In this document: in pieces, positions 41,347 to 50,341 of the stretch
Layout: the number at the start of each line of letters is the position of its first letter
How positions within the stretch are numbered: the first letter of the stretch is position 1
Assembly: GCA_910588845.1 (NCBI GenBank)
Contig: CAJURU010000003.1
Span: 111,952 to 175,951 of the forward strand
Direction: 5' to 3'
Source: an uncultured Lachnospiraceae bacterium
GTDB taxonomy: Bacteria; Bacillota; Clostridia; Lachnospirales; Lachnospiraceae
Length of the DNA stretch: 64,000 nucleotides
Translations under genes and position numbers: made by a program
The notes under the pieces: model-generated
The model's database searches: none
What the model was told of the DNA's origin: nothing
Seen by the model: only the letters and a program-made list of their open reading frames with translations

Positions 41347-44300
41347 TTATTTAATCACCACGCTCTTGGCCTGTCCTGCTTTGGCAAATAGTTTACGGTA
41401 GGCTTTTGCTTTCTTATTCGGCACGTCAATATATGCCTTTTTGTGAATTCCTTTGCATGCGCCCTTCCCTACCGATTTGAGCACATTTGATTTCACCGTC
41501 ACTTTTTTCAGCCTGCTGTTTTTGTAAAACGCATTGCTTCCGATAGTCGTCACATTCTTTCCAATGACAACCTTTGTCAGCTTTTTATTATTTTTAAACG
41601 CATTGTTCGCCACTGCCGTTATCTTATAGCTCTTGCCCAAATATTTTACCGTTGGCTTAATATTGACAGACGTGACGCTCTTCTTGGCAACGCCTGCAAC
41701 GCTGACCGTTTTCTTGCTAACATTTGTCACCTTATACTTCAAGGCGCCAACCTTAAACACCTGCCCCTTCTTGACCGCGTTTTTATACCGTGCCAATTCC
41801 TTTTTCAGCTCCTGGGCTATCTTCTGTGTCAATTTAGCCGCTTTTTCCGCTGCTTTCCTTGCTTCTTCTGCCTCCGCTGCACGCTTCCTTGCGGCCTCTT
41901 TTTCGGCCTCCGCTGCTTTCTGGGCTGCCTGCGCTTTTTTCAACGCTTCCTCTAATGCCGCCACGTCGCCGCCGGAGTTTTTCTCTATCAACTCCAGAAG
42001 CGCCTCGGAAAGATTGACTGCCGCCTGATTAATTTCTGCCTGCTCATAACGGCCGGCCGCTTCCGCCGCCTCTAAAGCCGCCTGCAATTTCCGATAAGAT
42101 TCTTCCGTATAATTCTCTTTTTTCAAACTCTTGGCAAATGCGATTACTGCATCCAGCCCCGCCGTGTTTACAGGTGCGAGCGTCTCCCCGTCAATAAACG
42201 ATGAGCGCACAGAGAGATTATCAAATACGGAAGCGCCCTGCGCATTATAAAAACCTATCAGGCCTTTCTCAAAAGAAGTATCTTTCACCGAGAATAACGC
42301 CTGCTCGGAGCCGTTCAAATATACTTTCAGATGGCTGCCCTGCGCCTCCGCCAAAATCTTGTATCGCTTCCCTGCTTCCAGTTTCCAACTGCGCTCTGCA
42401 ATTACTGTCTCTTTGTCTCTCTCAAATTTTACAAGTTGAACCTTGTCCTCCTTGACATTTAAGGCTGCACGATACCCATTGAACCCATCGCTGCCTGGTG
42501 CGGCGCGAAAAACAATTGCCGGGAGAGCCTCGTCGTCTTCTGCTTTCAAGTCGGCTGCTACTGCCGTATCCTTTTGCGCGTTTGCGTCAATGAAAGCAAA
42601 TGCTTTGTCGTCAGAAGTTTTATATACGCCGTCTCGATTGCTCCACACGCCGGTTTCCTCCCATTCGCCAACTCCATGGCTAAAGTCGCTGGTATAACTG
42701 AGCGTATTGGCAATCTTTATGTTGTCAATGGAGGAGTCGCACTGGAATCCCCGGATCGCCGCCCCGCCTTCTGCATACGTGTTGTCGACGACATCTATAT
42801 ACGGCGCTTTCACATCATCTACATAGACCTGGATACGCGGACCAAAAACAGCTACCTTCAGTTTGTGCTTTGTGCCAGTCCTCAAGTTGGCGTCGTTTTC
42901 CCTGGCAAGTTCCTTCCAATTGTTATTCATGCGCCCAAGCTGCACATAGCCATTGCCAAGTCCGGCATAATAGCCGTCCAGACCATCCGCCCCCACCTGA
43001 TAATTCGTCGAGCGGAACGCAAAACCGACGTTTCCATTGTTATCCTTTAAACTGCCAACCGTGAAATCGGCTTCATAGACGCCGTCCGCCATCTTTATAT
43101 CCTTGATAATCAATTTATCACCCGACCGCGCCGACAGCTTCAATTCACCGTCCGTTACGTTTGCCTGAATATGATTGCCCATTTTCTCATAGCGGCTGTC
43201 CAAAGTATCTACGCTAAAATCGTCCGTGAAATTTACCGTTGGCAATTCACCCTCCGTATCTGCCTTGACCGTTTCATAAGATTCCGGCGCCACCACTACG
43301 TTTTCTGCTCCCGGCTTGACCGTCACGCCGCCTGTAAATCCGCTCTTGTCATAGACGTTTATGACAGGCTGCGGGTCGTTGTCTACATAGACGCAAATCT
43401 GCTCGTCAAACAATCGAACTTTTACCTGATACGCTTCCTGCCTGCCCGGCAGATTTGCCTGGGCCACGGTTGCTCCTGTTTTTACATTCGTCAGAACCAC
43501 TTTGCTTCCATCCGCTGTAATTTCCACACGATAGCCGCCCTGGGCATCATCTCGCACAATATAGCTCTCGTTGCTCTCTAAAGCGGCTTCCACACTATAA
43601 TTGTCGCCTTTCACCTCTAGCTTCTGCTCCTGGTCTGCCTCGCCTTTCACCGTCTGATCTGTCGGATTGAGGATCAGCGTGGGATTTACCGCATAGCGCC
43701 CATATTCCGCTGCATAAATTCGGAACCCATTGCTGTGCTCTGCGTCTTCTTTCACCTGGTAGGTAACCGAAATCATACGCTCATCCCCCATTGCTTCTTT
43801 GATTTGCTGTAACTTTTCGTCCGTAACATTTATATTAATCAGATAGCCAAAATCGCCCGCGCTGGTATTTCCATTATTCGGCCTGTTCAATGAGAGCGTT
43901 CCCCGCATATCGCGCGGATTATCCGGCAGGTATACCGTATCTAACTCTACGCCGTTCACAGATACGGTCAAATCTGAGGGGCGTTCCCTGCCTTCGGCCG
44001 TCTGTCCCCATACCGATGAGAACGAGGAGAGGTTCTTGTCCGTCCCCAGCTGCTTTTTATAAGAGGAAGCCTCCGCCAAAACACGCATCCCTTTCAACTT
44101 TGTAAGATCATAACCCTCCGGGAGTGTATAGCGGTAGCTCTGCTTCTGGTTCCCCTGGCTGGAGACCATCTTTACATCGTCTACTTTTGCTTTCAAACAT
44201 ACCGAACCATCCTGGTTCTCCTGCGTATAAGACTGATTGCCGGCTGTCTGATCTTTTACAACCACATTTGTAAAATTCTTCGCCAGCTTTCTGCCGTTGC

Positions 44301-47300
44301 CATCTTCCAGCCATACCGTCAAAGTTCCCACACATGCCTGAGAGGGCGTCGTATACTCGATGGTAACGGAAGATTTTCGATAAGGAACCATGTTTAAGTT
44401 CTTTTCCCCAGAAATCCCGGTGCTGATTTGGTTTCCATAAATGTCGGTGCCATCAAACCTCCATTTCATAATCACTGTCTTAGGAATATCATTGGTCCAG
44501 CCAATTGCCATCGCTTTCGTCTTCATCTTCTGTCCCAGAACCATATTGCGCATTGGCTGATCTACGATTCCAACATAAATCTCCTGCGTCAGATCCCGGA
44601 TAGACATATCTCCGCCATAGGCAATCTCATCATAGCCAAATATCTTCATATTCCTGTCATATGTCATAATACCATTGCGCTCATATTCTACATCGTAAGG
44701 CTCCGTATAAACAAACCCGCTCTGCTTCTCATAGCGCCTCTGGATATCCGTCATATACTTAAAGCAATAAGATACGTCAAAATCTCCTGCATATGCCCCT
44801 ACACCGCCGTACTCACTGTTCAGCAATGGGTCGCCATCCTGCACCTCGCCAAATTTAAAGCCCTCTTTGGAACCGACATAGGCGTTGTCCACAAAACGCT
44901 CCACCATGTTCACTGTCTCCCCATAGCTGCTGGGATACATATGATATGTGTTGAGCTCTGTCGGCTGTACATGGTCGAAATTACAGGGACTCATATCCTC
45001 AACCAACAGATTGGGATTGATTGCCTTCGTTCTGTAAAAAAGCTCTTCCACCCAAGTTTTGGTACTTTTTCCGTCTGCCGCTACTACGTCTCTCTTTCCA
45101 TCGAAATAAGCTTTCTGAAGCCCCCATGTCTCATTAAACAGCATCACGGCAACAATGGAGGGATGGTTATAATTCATATTCATCATGGCGTCCAGACATT
45201 CTTCGTAATACTGACGCCCGAAAGCCGCGTCCCCTGCTTTATCGGGAACCATCGCCGTGGCATGAGGCATATCCTGCCATACCATCATTCCTAATTTGTC
45301 ACACCAATAATATTGGAGCGGGTCTTCCACTTTCAGATGTTTACGGATCATATTAAAACCTGCTTCCTTCATCTTGAGAATATCGTACTTTAACGCTTCC
45401 TCTGAGGGAGCCGTATAAATACCGTCTTCCCAAAAGCCCTGATCCAATAGCCCTGACATATAGACAGGTGCGTTATTGATATAAATATATTTTACACCAA
45501 GGCTCTCATCAAAATACTTCTGTTCAACCTTTCTCATGCCAAAATAAGTGTTTACCGTATCTAACACAGTGCCCTGGGCATTCTTTACCGTCAATGTCCC
45601 ATAATACAGGTTGGGGTCGTTATAGTTCCACAGCTTGGGATTTTGAACGGTAATAGCCTTTAAATCTACAGTGCTTTTACCTTCTGCGGCCTGAATATTC
45701 TGGGAACCTTTGATCACGGAACCCGTGGAGACATCCTTTTCCTGCTCCATATCATAAACCTTGCTCTCAAAATCATACTCTACCGTCAGCTCCTGCGCCG
45801 CGTCGGAAGTGATATCCAGGGTATATGTGACAGAGGAATTGTCCACATCCGCAGCTGCTTTGGCGTTGTCCAGATAAGTGGCGCTCCTGGCTTCCATGCC
45901 TACCGTCTGCCAGATTCCGCTGGTATGGATGTAACCGCAGGGAGCATTCCTGCCCTGTTTGCCAATCAATGCCGGATAACTGTCGTCTCCATAACTTCCG
46001 TAATCTTCTACCCAAAGCGTAATGGTATTTTCCTCTCCAGGATTTATATACTCTGTCACGTCAAACTCAAAGGCATTATAACCGCCAACGTGTTCGCCGG
46101 CTTCCTCGCCATTTACCCAGAGCTTGCATTTCCAGTCTACAGCGCCAAATTTGAGGAAAATTTTTCGTCCTCTCCAGGAGGCGTCCGGCGTTATTTTTTT
46201 CTGATACCATGCCTGTCCCAGATAATCGGTGTCCTCCACACCGCTCAAAGACGATTCCCAACAGAAAGGCACGTTAATTTTCTGCTCCAACACTGCTTCT
46301 TCCTGATGCCATCCTTTGCTCTGCCCCTCTTGTCCTGGATCAAACGAAAAATCCCACCAACCGTTGAGATTGACATAATCCGTCCTTTCCCAGTCGGCTC
46401 TTGGGCGTTCCGCCCTGGTCTGCCCGGCCACATTGCCCGGCAGTACAATCAGCATACTCTTAGACAGCACGTTTGTACTGCCGCTGACCGCTTTTATCTT
46501 ATAAGTACCGGCCCGAAGCGCTGAAATATTCACCTCCGCCTGTGTTTCTGACACAGAAACTACCTCCAGCGACGAACCTTGCAGGGACGCCCCGTTTCCT
46601 TTGACAATCTCGAAGCTCGCGTTCTCCGAAAAGCCTATGCCATTCACTGTCACATGCCCATCAAAATCAGCCCCTTCGGTCAAATTAGCCTTCGAGGTGT
46701 CAAGCTCTGCAATATACATCCCTGCAAAATCTTCTGGCAGGTAAAACGCCGTTCCCGGCACGGCTGTCTTCTGCGTGATCCCCTGATCATTGCTCCAGAA
46801 GAGAACAACATTCGATCCGCCCTCATACTCAAAATAATCGGCGCGGAATTCATAATATCTGCCCGCCTCCAACGAAACCTGCTTACTGGTCTGCGGCACA
46901 TTCCAGGAATTTCCATCCCAGTAATCAATCAACTGTTCCCCATTAATCCACAGCCGAAACCCATTGTCCGAATCTGAATGAAATGTATAATTGCCTGTTT
47001 CCGGCACCTTTATTCTGCCCGTCCAGCGGACGCCCACCGCATCCTCACGCCCCGTCTGTTCTTTCAATTTACCGTCCATATCACGATACTGGATGTAATA
47101 GTCCACGCTCTTCGACATTAACTGGTCAAACACTACATCTTTGCCGCTGCCTCTCGTCGTCCAGTACTCCGCTGCCAGCCCGGGAAATTCCAACTGCCTG
47201 CTGTCCGTTAATTCACCTTCTTCCTCTGCGATTCCTTTCTCTGGCAAAAGCCCTTCTCGCCCCTGCTGGACATCAAAATTTTCTGAGACTTCCGAAGCCA

Positions 47301-47376
47301 TGACCGGCATCACGCCTGACATCGCCATGCTTGCCGCTAATAACAGACTAAGCAGCTTTACTCTTCTTTTTTTCAT
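41347..47376 (-). CDS. Giant secreted GH2 glycosidase with PA14, coiled coil and LRR_5 tail
   Basis: 2009 residues from ATG 47376 (GGAGGAGCGCT before it). Order: signal peptide (1-28); PA14 carbohydrate-binding domain (about 65-200: GLAAEYWTTRGSGKD, FHSDSDNGFRLWINGEQL, ADYFEYEGGSNVVLFW); IPT-like domain; GH2 sugar-binding, Ig-like and TIM-barrel domains (about 310-930: NVPFCWESSLSG, FGAVDWKCKLWVNGEEAGEH, acid/base Glu in VMLFNETWG, nucleophile-region NSEYGGVGAY); further beta domains; several laminin-G/DUF1080-like modules (about 1270-1650: VGFAFRSTNYQVG, IQVYVDDVKAPYIDVVD); a FIVAR-like domain; an Ala/Glu/Lys coiled coil (EEALKKAQAAQKAAEAEKE); and LRR_5 repeats. A beta-galactosidase, arabinopyranosidase or glucuronidase-like activity is possible; exact specificity is open. 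First gene of the carbohydrate locus. Confidence 0.87.
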   Translation of the reverse strand: MKKRRVKLLSLLLAASMAMSGVMPVMASEVSENFDVQQGREGLLPEKGIAEEEGELTDSRQLEFPGLAAEYWTTRGSGKDVVFDQLMSKSVDYYIQYRDMDGKLKEQTGREDAVGVRWTGRIKVPETGNYTFHSDSDNGFRLWINGEQLIDYWDGNSWNVPQTSKQVSLEAGRYYEFRADYFEYEGGSNVVLFWSNDQGITQKTAVPGTAFYLPEDFAGMYIAELDTSKANLTEGADFDGHVTVNGIGFSENASFEIVKGNGASLQGSSLEVVSVSETQAEVNISALRAGTYKIKAVSGSTNVLSKSMLIVLPGNVAGQTRAERPRADWERTDYVNLNGWWDFSFDPGQEGQSKGWHQEEAVLEQKINVPFCWESSLSGVEDTDYLGQAWYQKKITPDASWRGRKIFLKFGAVDWKCKLWVNGEEAGEHVGGYNAFEFDVTEYINPGEENTITLWVEDYGSYGDDSYPALIGKQGRNAPCGYIHTSGIWQTVGMEARSATYLDNAKAAADVDNSSVTYTLDITSDAAQELTVEYDFESKVYDMEQEKDVSTGSVIKGSQNIQAAEGKSTVDLKAITVQNPKLWNYNDPNLYYGTLTVKNAQGTVLDTVNTYFGMRKVEQKYFDESLGVKYIYINNAPVYMSGLLDQGFWEDGIYTAPSEEALKYDILKMKEAGFNMIRKHLKVEDPLQYYWCDKLGMMVWQDMPHATAMVPDKAGDAAFGRQYYEECLDAMMNMNYNHPSIVAVMLFNETWGLQKAYFDGKRDVVAADGKSTKTWVEELFYRTKAINPNLLVEDMSPCNFDHVQPTELNTYHMYPSSYGETVNMVERFVDNAYVGSKEGFKFGEVQDGDPLLNSEYGGVGAYAGDFDVSYCFKYMTDIQRRYEKQSGFVYTEPYDVEYERNGIMTYDRNMKIFGYDEIAYGGDMSIRDLTQEIYVGIVDQPMRNMVLGQKMKTKAMAIGWTNDIPKTVIMKWRFDGTDIYGNQISTGISGEKNLNMVPYRKSSVTIEYTTPSQACVGTLTVWLEDGNGRKLAKNFTNVVVKDQTAGNQSYTQENQDGSVCLKAKVDDVKMVSSQGNQKQSYRYTLPEGYDLTKLKGMRVLAEASSYKKQLGTDKNLSSFSSVWGQTAEGRERPSDLTVSVNGVELDTVYLPDNPRDMRGTLSLNRPNNGNTSAGDFGYLININVTDEKLQQIKEAMGDERMISVTYQVKEDAEHSNGFRIYAAEYGRYAVNPTLILNPTDQTVKGEADQEQKLEVKGDNYSVEAALESNESYIVRDDAQGGYRVEITADGSKVVLTNVKTGATVAQANLPGRQEAYQVKVRLFDEQICVYVDNDPQPVINVYDKSGFTGGVTVKPGAENVVVAPESYETVKADTEGELPTVNFTDDFSVDTLDSRYEKMGNHIQANVTDGELKLSARSGDKLIIKDIKMADGVYEADFTVGSLKDNNGNVGFAFRSTNYQVGADGLDGYYAGLGNGYVQLGRMNNNWKELARENDANLRTGTKHKLKVAVFGPRIQVYVDDVKAPYIDVVDNTYAEGGAAIRGFQCDSSIDNIKIANTLSYTSDFSHGVGEWEETGVWSNRDGVYKTSDDKAFAFIDANAQKDTAVAADLKAEDDEALPAIVFRAAPGSDGFNGYRAALNVKEDKVQLVKFERDKETVIAERSWKLEAGKRYKILAEAQGSHLKVYLNGSEQALFSVKDTSFEKGLIGFYNAQGASVFDNLSVRSSFIDGETLAPVNTAGLDAVIAFAKSLKKENYTEESYRKLQAALEAAEAAGRYEQAEINQAAVNLSEALLELIEKNSGGDVAALEEALKKAQAAQKAAEAEKEAARKRAAEAEEARKAAEKAAKLTQKIAQELKKELARYKNAVKKGQVFKVGALKYKVTNVSKKTVSVAGVAKKSVTSVNIKPTVKYLGKSYKITAVANNAFKNNKKLTKVVIGKNVTTIGSNAFYKNSRLKKVTVKSNVLKSVGKGACKGIHKKAYIDVPNKKAKAYRKLFAKAGQAKSVVIK

Positions 47377-47585
47377 AGCGCTCCTCCTTTTTTCCAAAGC
47401 AACTCCCCCCAGTGTACTGACACATCGCTCTGTTTCTTTGTAAATATGATAGCATCGCCCTCTTTTTCTGTATTTACAATATTCCTTCCAGAGTTTACAA
47501 TTATTTCTCTTACAGGATGGTTATGCAATGTTCAAAAGGTACTGGAGCGCGAATATGTTCACACTTTCGCGTAACAGGGTATTTT

Positions 47586-47720
47586 CTATAAGGATTCAGT
47601 TGTCAAAAGGGCGCTTTGCGCCAACCGAAAACAATATGTGGTGTTGCAAGCTCGCTTGCAAACACACATATTTGTATCGGTTTAGCCCTGAAGGGGCTTT
47701 TGACACCCTAATCCTATAAG
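47586..47720. repeat. Cruciform-type structured intergenic element
   Basis: The element is nested: outer arms 47586-47609 and 47697-47720 (TTGTCAAAAG/CTTTTGACA core); side hairpin GGCGC-TTT-GCGCC (47610-47622); inner arms AACCGAAAACAATATGTG (47623-47640) with CACATATTTGTATCGGTTT (47665-47683); apical hairpin GTGTTGCAAG/CTTGCAAACAC; side hairpin GCCC-TGAAG-GGGC (47685-47697). The overall shape is a four-arm cloverleaf of 135 bp. It lies in a 420-bp gene-free stretch between the GH2 gene and two small genes. It may be a structured RNA or a non-autonomous repeat element; only one copy is seen in the window. Confidence 0.6.
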
Positions 47721-47728
47721 ATGAAAAA

Positions 47729-47756
47729 ACGGCATAACCACGAATGGCTATACCGT
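47729..47756 (-). terminator. Intrinsic terminator of the small-gene pair
   Basis: On the complement ACGGTATAGCCA and TGGTTATGCCGT form a 12-bp stem with mismatches around TTCG, immediately followed by TTTTTT. It lies about 45 bp after the stop at 47799, confirming a transcription unit running 48506 to 47799. Confidence 0.85.
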
Positions 47757-47798
47757 AATTCTCCTAATTGCACCGAAATTCCTTATAAAAACAGGTGC

Positions 47799-47954
47799 TC
47801 ACTGACGAATATAAATTCCCTGCTGCTCAATGAAATCTTCCAGTTCATCCTGGGCATCCTGGGACCAGGTCTCATTGAGAGGAGCTGGTTTTCCTGGTTC
47901 CTGCCCGTCCTGTCTGCGTATTACATCTTCCTGCTTATCCCCTTGCCTGCTCAT
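47799..47954 (-). CDS. Acidic microprotein next to sigG fragment, unknown
   Basis: A 51-residue hydrophilic protein (MSRQGDKQEDVIRRQ...DAQDELEDFIEQQGIYIRQ) with an AAGGAGG ribosome site 7 bp before ATG 47954 and a strong terminator after it, so expression is likely. No domain recognised. Second gene of a pair with the coiled-coil protein at 48048, on the strand opposite to sigG. Confidence 0.6.
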   Translation of the reverse strand: MSRQGDKQEDVIRRQDGQEPGKPAPLNETWSQDAQDELEDFIEQQGIYIRQ

Positions 47955-48047
47955 AGGCGCCTCCTTCCTGAAAGGGCGCACGTTCCCTGCTGCCAGCCCT
48001 TACAAAACTTCTGCCATATCTGCCTTTGCAAACGATAAAACCACTTC

Positions 48048-48506
48048 TTAATCTGCCTCTTCTGTCTGGGGGGAATCTGCCTCATCATCTGATGGTAATG
48101 CTTCCTCCATATCCTGGCCCGTTTTCCCACTGTCAACACTGTGCGCAGCGATAATATCCTGCAATTGCTTGCTCTTCTCACTTAGAATCGCCTCCACTCT
48201 CTCCTGGGTCACTCCACTCATGCGGTGTTTGCCGCTGGCGTCCATGCCGGTCTCAAGCTGCCTCTCAAGCATCTCCCTGTCAGCAATCAGCCTCTGGATT
48301 TCCATAGCCATCTTCTTGTTCTGCTCATCTTTAAGCTTCTGTACAACCTCCTCCGCGGCCTCCCGCTCTTGCTGCATCTGCTTATGCTTCTCTTCCTGCG
48401 CCCTTCGTTCAAGCTCCTCTTTGCTTGTGTAGATAACGTTGCTGCGCTTTACAATACTTCTGGCAATACTTTCCCTCTCATTTCTTTTATCAATTGCATC
48501 CTTCAT
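48048..48506 (-). CDS. Coiled-coil protein divergent from sigG, unknown
   Basis: 152 residues, almost wholly helical and charged: ESIARSIVKRSNVIYTSKEE, then a long heptad-rich coil (ELERRAQEEKHKQMQQERE, EEVVQKLKDEQNKKMAMEI, DREMLERQLETG), and an acidic tail (ALPSDDEADSPQTEEAD). No signal peptide or membrane segment. ATG 48506 has AGGAG 8 bp upstream; the frame stays open to 48569. It is transcribed divergently from the sigG fragment and followed by a microprotein gene. A cytosolic scaffold or a regulator linked to the forespore locus is possible, but the sequence gives no function. Confidence 0.65.
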   Translation of the reverse strand: MKDAIDKRNERESIARSIVKRSNVIYTSKEELERRAQEEKHKQMQQEREAAEEVVQKLKDEQNKKMAMEIQRLIADREMLERQLETGMDASGKHRMSGVTQERVEAILSEKSKQLQDIIAAHSVDSGKTGQDMEEALPSDDEADSPQTEEAD

Positions 48507-48582
48507 ACCTCTATCTCCTATTTCCTGCTTTGAAATCCACAAAAATCCCCTCTTTTGGGGGAATCTCATTTTCTACAGTATA

Positions 48583-48627
48583 GCACGAAATTTCTATGAA
48601 TAAAAGTAGTAAATTTCGTGCATCATT
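48583..48627 (+). promoter_or_regulatory. Sigma-F/sigma-G-type promoter with inverted repeat before sigG
   Basis: GAATA (48598-48602), 18 bp, CATCATT (48621-48627) matches the forespore consensus (GMATA - N18 - CATNMTA) in all but the final base. The -35 lies between exact inverted arms GCACGAAATTT (48583-48593) and AAATTTCGTGC (48611-48621), which could bind a dimeric regulator. A GGGAGG ribosome site precedes the sigG ATG at 48669. Confidence 0.6.
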
Positions 48628-48668
48628 TTATTGTAAGATTACTGCTACTTAAAAAGGGAGGTAACATA

Positions 48669-48965
48669 ATGGCGGCATACAAAGTAGAAATCTGCGGAGT
48701 GAATACATCAAAACTCCCTGTATTAAAGGACGAAGAGAAAGACGGCCTCTTTTCCCGCATCAAAGCCGGGGACATGGAGGCGCGGGAAACGTATATCAAA
48801 GGGAATCTCCGTCTTGTCCTGAGCGTCATCAAACGTTTTGCCGGCAGCAATGAAAATGTGGACGACCTGTTCCAAATCGGCTGCATCGGCCTAATCAAAT
48901 CCATCGACAACTTCAACCCGGAAATCGGCGTCAAATTTTCTACCTATGCAGTGCCAATGAATATA
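48669..48965 (+). pseudogene. sigG: sigG, forespore sigma factor, interrupted after 97 codons
   Basis: Residues 1-97 are unmistakable sigma-G: the diagnostic YKVEICGVNTSKLPVL N-terminus, GNLRLVLSVIKRF and NVDDLFQIGCIGLIKSIDNF of region 2, and VKFSTYAVPM, after which homologues continue with IIGEIRR. Here the codons switch to unrelated sequence (NILCRKNYREK...) that is the complement of a serine recombinase gene's end. Region 2.4 DNA recognition, region 3 and region 4 are missing and were not found anywhere in the window on either strand. In sporulators sigG is essential for late forespore gene expression. Either the gene is split by a mobile element whose other end lies beyond the window, or this is a leftover copy. 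The clean break exactly at the recombinase side favours site-specific insertion. Confidence 0.85.
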
Positions 48966-48979
48966 CTTTGTCGAAAAAA

Positions 48980-50341
48980 TTATAGAGAAAAGTCTATGTG
49001 CACATGTGAACCCGTGATAACTACCTTATTAACCAGCTTGCGGACGATATGTTTCTTCTGCCGCACATCCATAGCATCCCACAATTCTCTCACCGTCAAT
49101 AAGAGCTCTGTTTTCTCTTTTCTGCGCGCCAGAACAATATCATCCTGCTCATTCAATTCTATCTGCTGATTGATCGAAGAGAGTTTCTTTTTCAACTCTT
49201 CAATGGTCTCAAGTAAAATATCATTATCCTCCCCGGCCGCATAGACGTTATACAGCTTTTTGATCTTTTTATTGAGGCTTGTCTGCTGCTCATACAGTAA
49301 AGAGAGCGTATCGCCGGGCGCAAGCGATTCCGTTTCGCTGGGCTTATAATTATTGGCAAACGCAAAAATTGCCTTGATAACTTCTCCCTCCACCTCATCT
49401 GCCCAGACCCTTTCCTGCTCACAATTCGGATCTTTGATTAAATATGTCTTAGACTTCTGTTGCGAGTAGCACACTAACTTGCATCCCTTATTCCCCCATT
49501 TCTGATAACGCATTTTGGCGCCGCATTTCCCACAGTGCAAAAGCCCGGTTAGAAGGTGTTCCGACGTGTTTGCCCGCACAAATTTGCGCTCGAGCATACA
49601 GCGCATTGCTATGTCATATATTTCCTTAGAGATAATCGGCTCGTGCTGCCCCTGGTATTCTTCCCCATTATATTCAATGATTCCATAATTACTCTTGCGC
49701 GTCAATATCTGATATACCAGCCTGTCATATTTTAAACCCAAAAGATTAGCAATCTCCTGCGGCGCTTTCCCCTCGATATATAATTTGTAAATCTGCCTGA
49801 CTTTCTCGGCGTCGCGGTTTGGTACAAGCACGCCTTTGTCTTTATCATAGTCATAACCGAACGGCACCCGGCCGCCACCCATCCACAATCCTGACTTGAC
49901 GCGCTCTTTCATACCCATCCGCGTACGGAGCCGGATGTTTTCACGTTCTAACTGTGCAAATGCCGACAGGATCCCCAACATAAGGCGCCCCATGGGCGTG
50001 GACGTATCCATGCTCTCGTTGAGCGATACGAAATCAACGCCATGGGGATTAAACACGTCCTCAATCAGATACAACGTATCTTTCTGCGAACGCGACAGAC
50101 GGTCAAGCTTATAGACAATGACATGCGAAATCTTGTCCGCATTCACGTCTTCAATCAGCCTCTGCATCTCGGGACGCTCAATGTTGCTTCCCGACCAGCC
50201 GCCGTCTATATAGAATTCATATTTCTTGATACCCTTCGACACACAGTATGCAGAGAGCTGCTCTTTCTGCGCGTCGATTGAATATCCTTCCTCCGCCTGT
50301 GAATCGGTCGACACCCTTATGTATATTGCTGCCGTTTTCAT
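48980..50341 (-). CDS. Large serine recombinase abutting the sigG break
   Basis: 453 residues: resolvase catalytic domain with nucleophile Ser in YIRVSTDSQ (Ser10), DGGWSGSNIERPEM, VYKLDRLSRSQKD, LGILSAFAQLERENI; recombinase domain (GGGRVPFGYDYD to GIIEYNGEEYQ); zinc ribbon (CGKCGAKMRYQ with later Cys pair); and a C-terminal coiled coil (LNKKIKKLYNVYAAGE, SSINQQIELNEQDD). It looks intact. Architecture matches site-specific integrases of prophage-like and skin-type elements, including SpoIVCA. Its stop lies about 15 bp from the point where sigG is cut, the usual position of an integrase beside its attachment site. Start overlaps a 60-residue gene by 4 bp (ATGA). Confidence 0.9.
   Translation of the reverse strand: MKTAAIYIRVSTDSQAEEGYSIDAQKEQLSAYCVSKGIKKYEFYIDGGWSGSNIERPEMQRLIEDVNADKISHVIVYKLDRLSRSQKDTLYLIEDVFNPHGVDFVSLNESMDTSTPMGRLMLGILSAFAQLERENIRLRTRMGMKERVKSGLWMGGGRVPFGYDYDKDKGVLVPNRDAEKVRQIYKLYIEGKAPQEIANLLGLKYDRLVYQILTRKSNYGIIEYNGEEYQGQHEPIISKEIYDIAMRCMLERKFVRANTSEHLLTGLLHCGKCGAKMRYQKWGNKGCKLVCYSQQKSKTYLIKDPNCEQERVWADEVEGEVIKAIFAFANNYKPSETESLAPGDTLSLLYEQQTSLNKKIKKLYNVYAAGEDNDILLETIEELKKKLSSINQQIELNEQDDIVLARRKEKTELLLTVRELWDAMDVRQKKHIVRKLVNKVVITGSHVHIDFSL

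Noticed and set aside
41820..42060. Long Ala/Lys/Glu repeats suspected to be a phage tail or TolA-like gene
   Set aside because: It is an internal coiled coil of the GH2 protein, in frame with the domains on both sides.
44428..45294. 288-codon plus-strand open frame
   Set aside because: Antisense to the GH2 catalytic domain, whose motifs are clear on the minus strand.
48618..49169. A 183-codon plus-strand frame that could be called an intact sigma factor
   Set aside because: Only codons 1-97 from ATG 48669 match sigma-G; the rest is antisense to the recombinase and unlike any sigma region.
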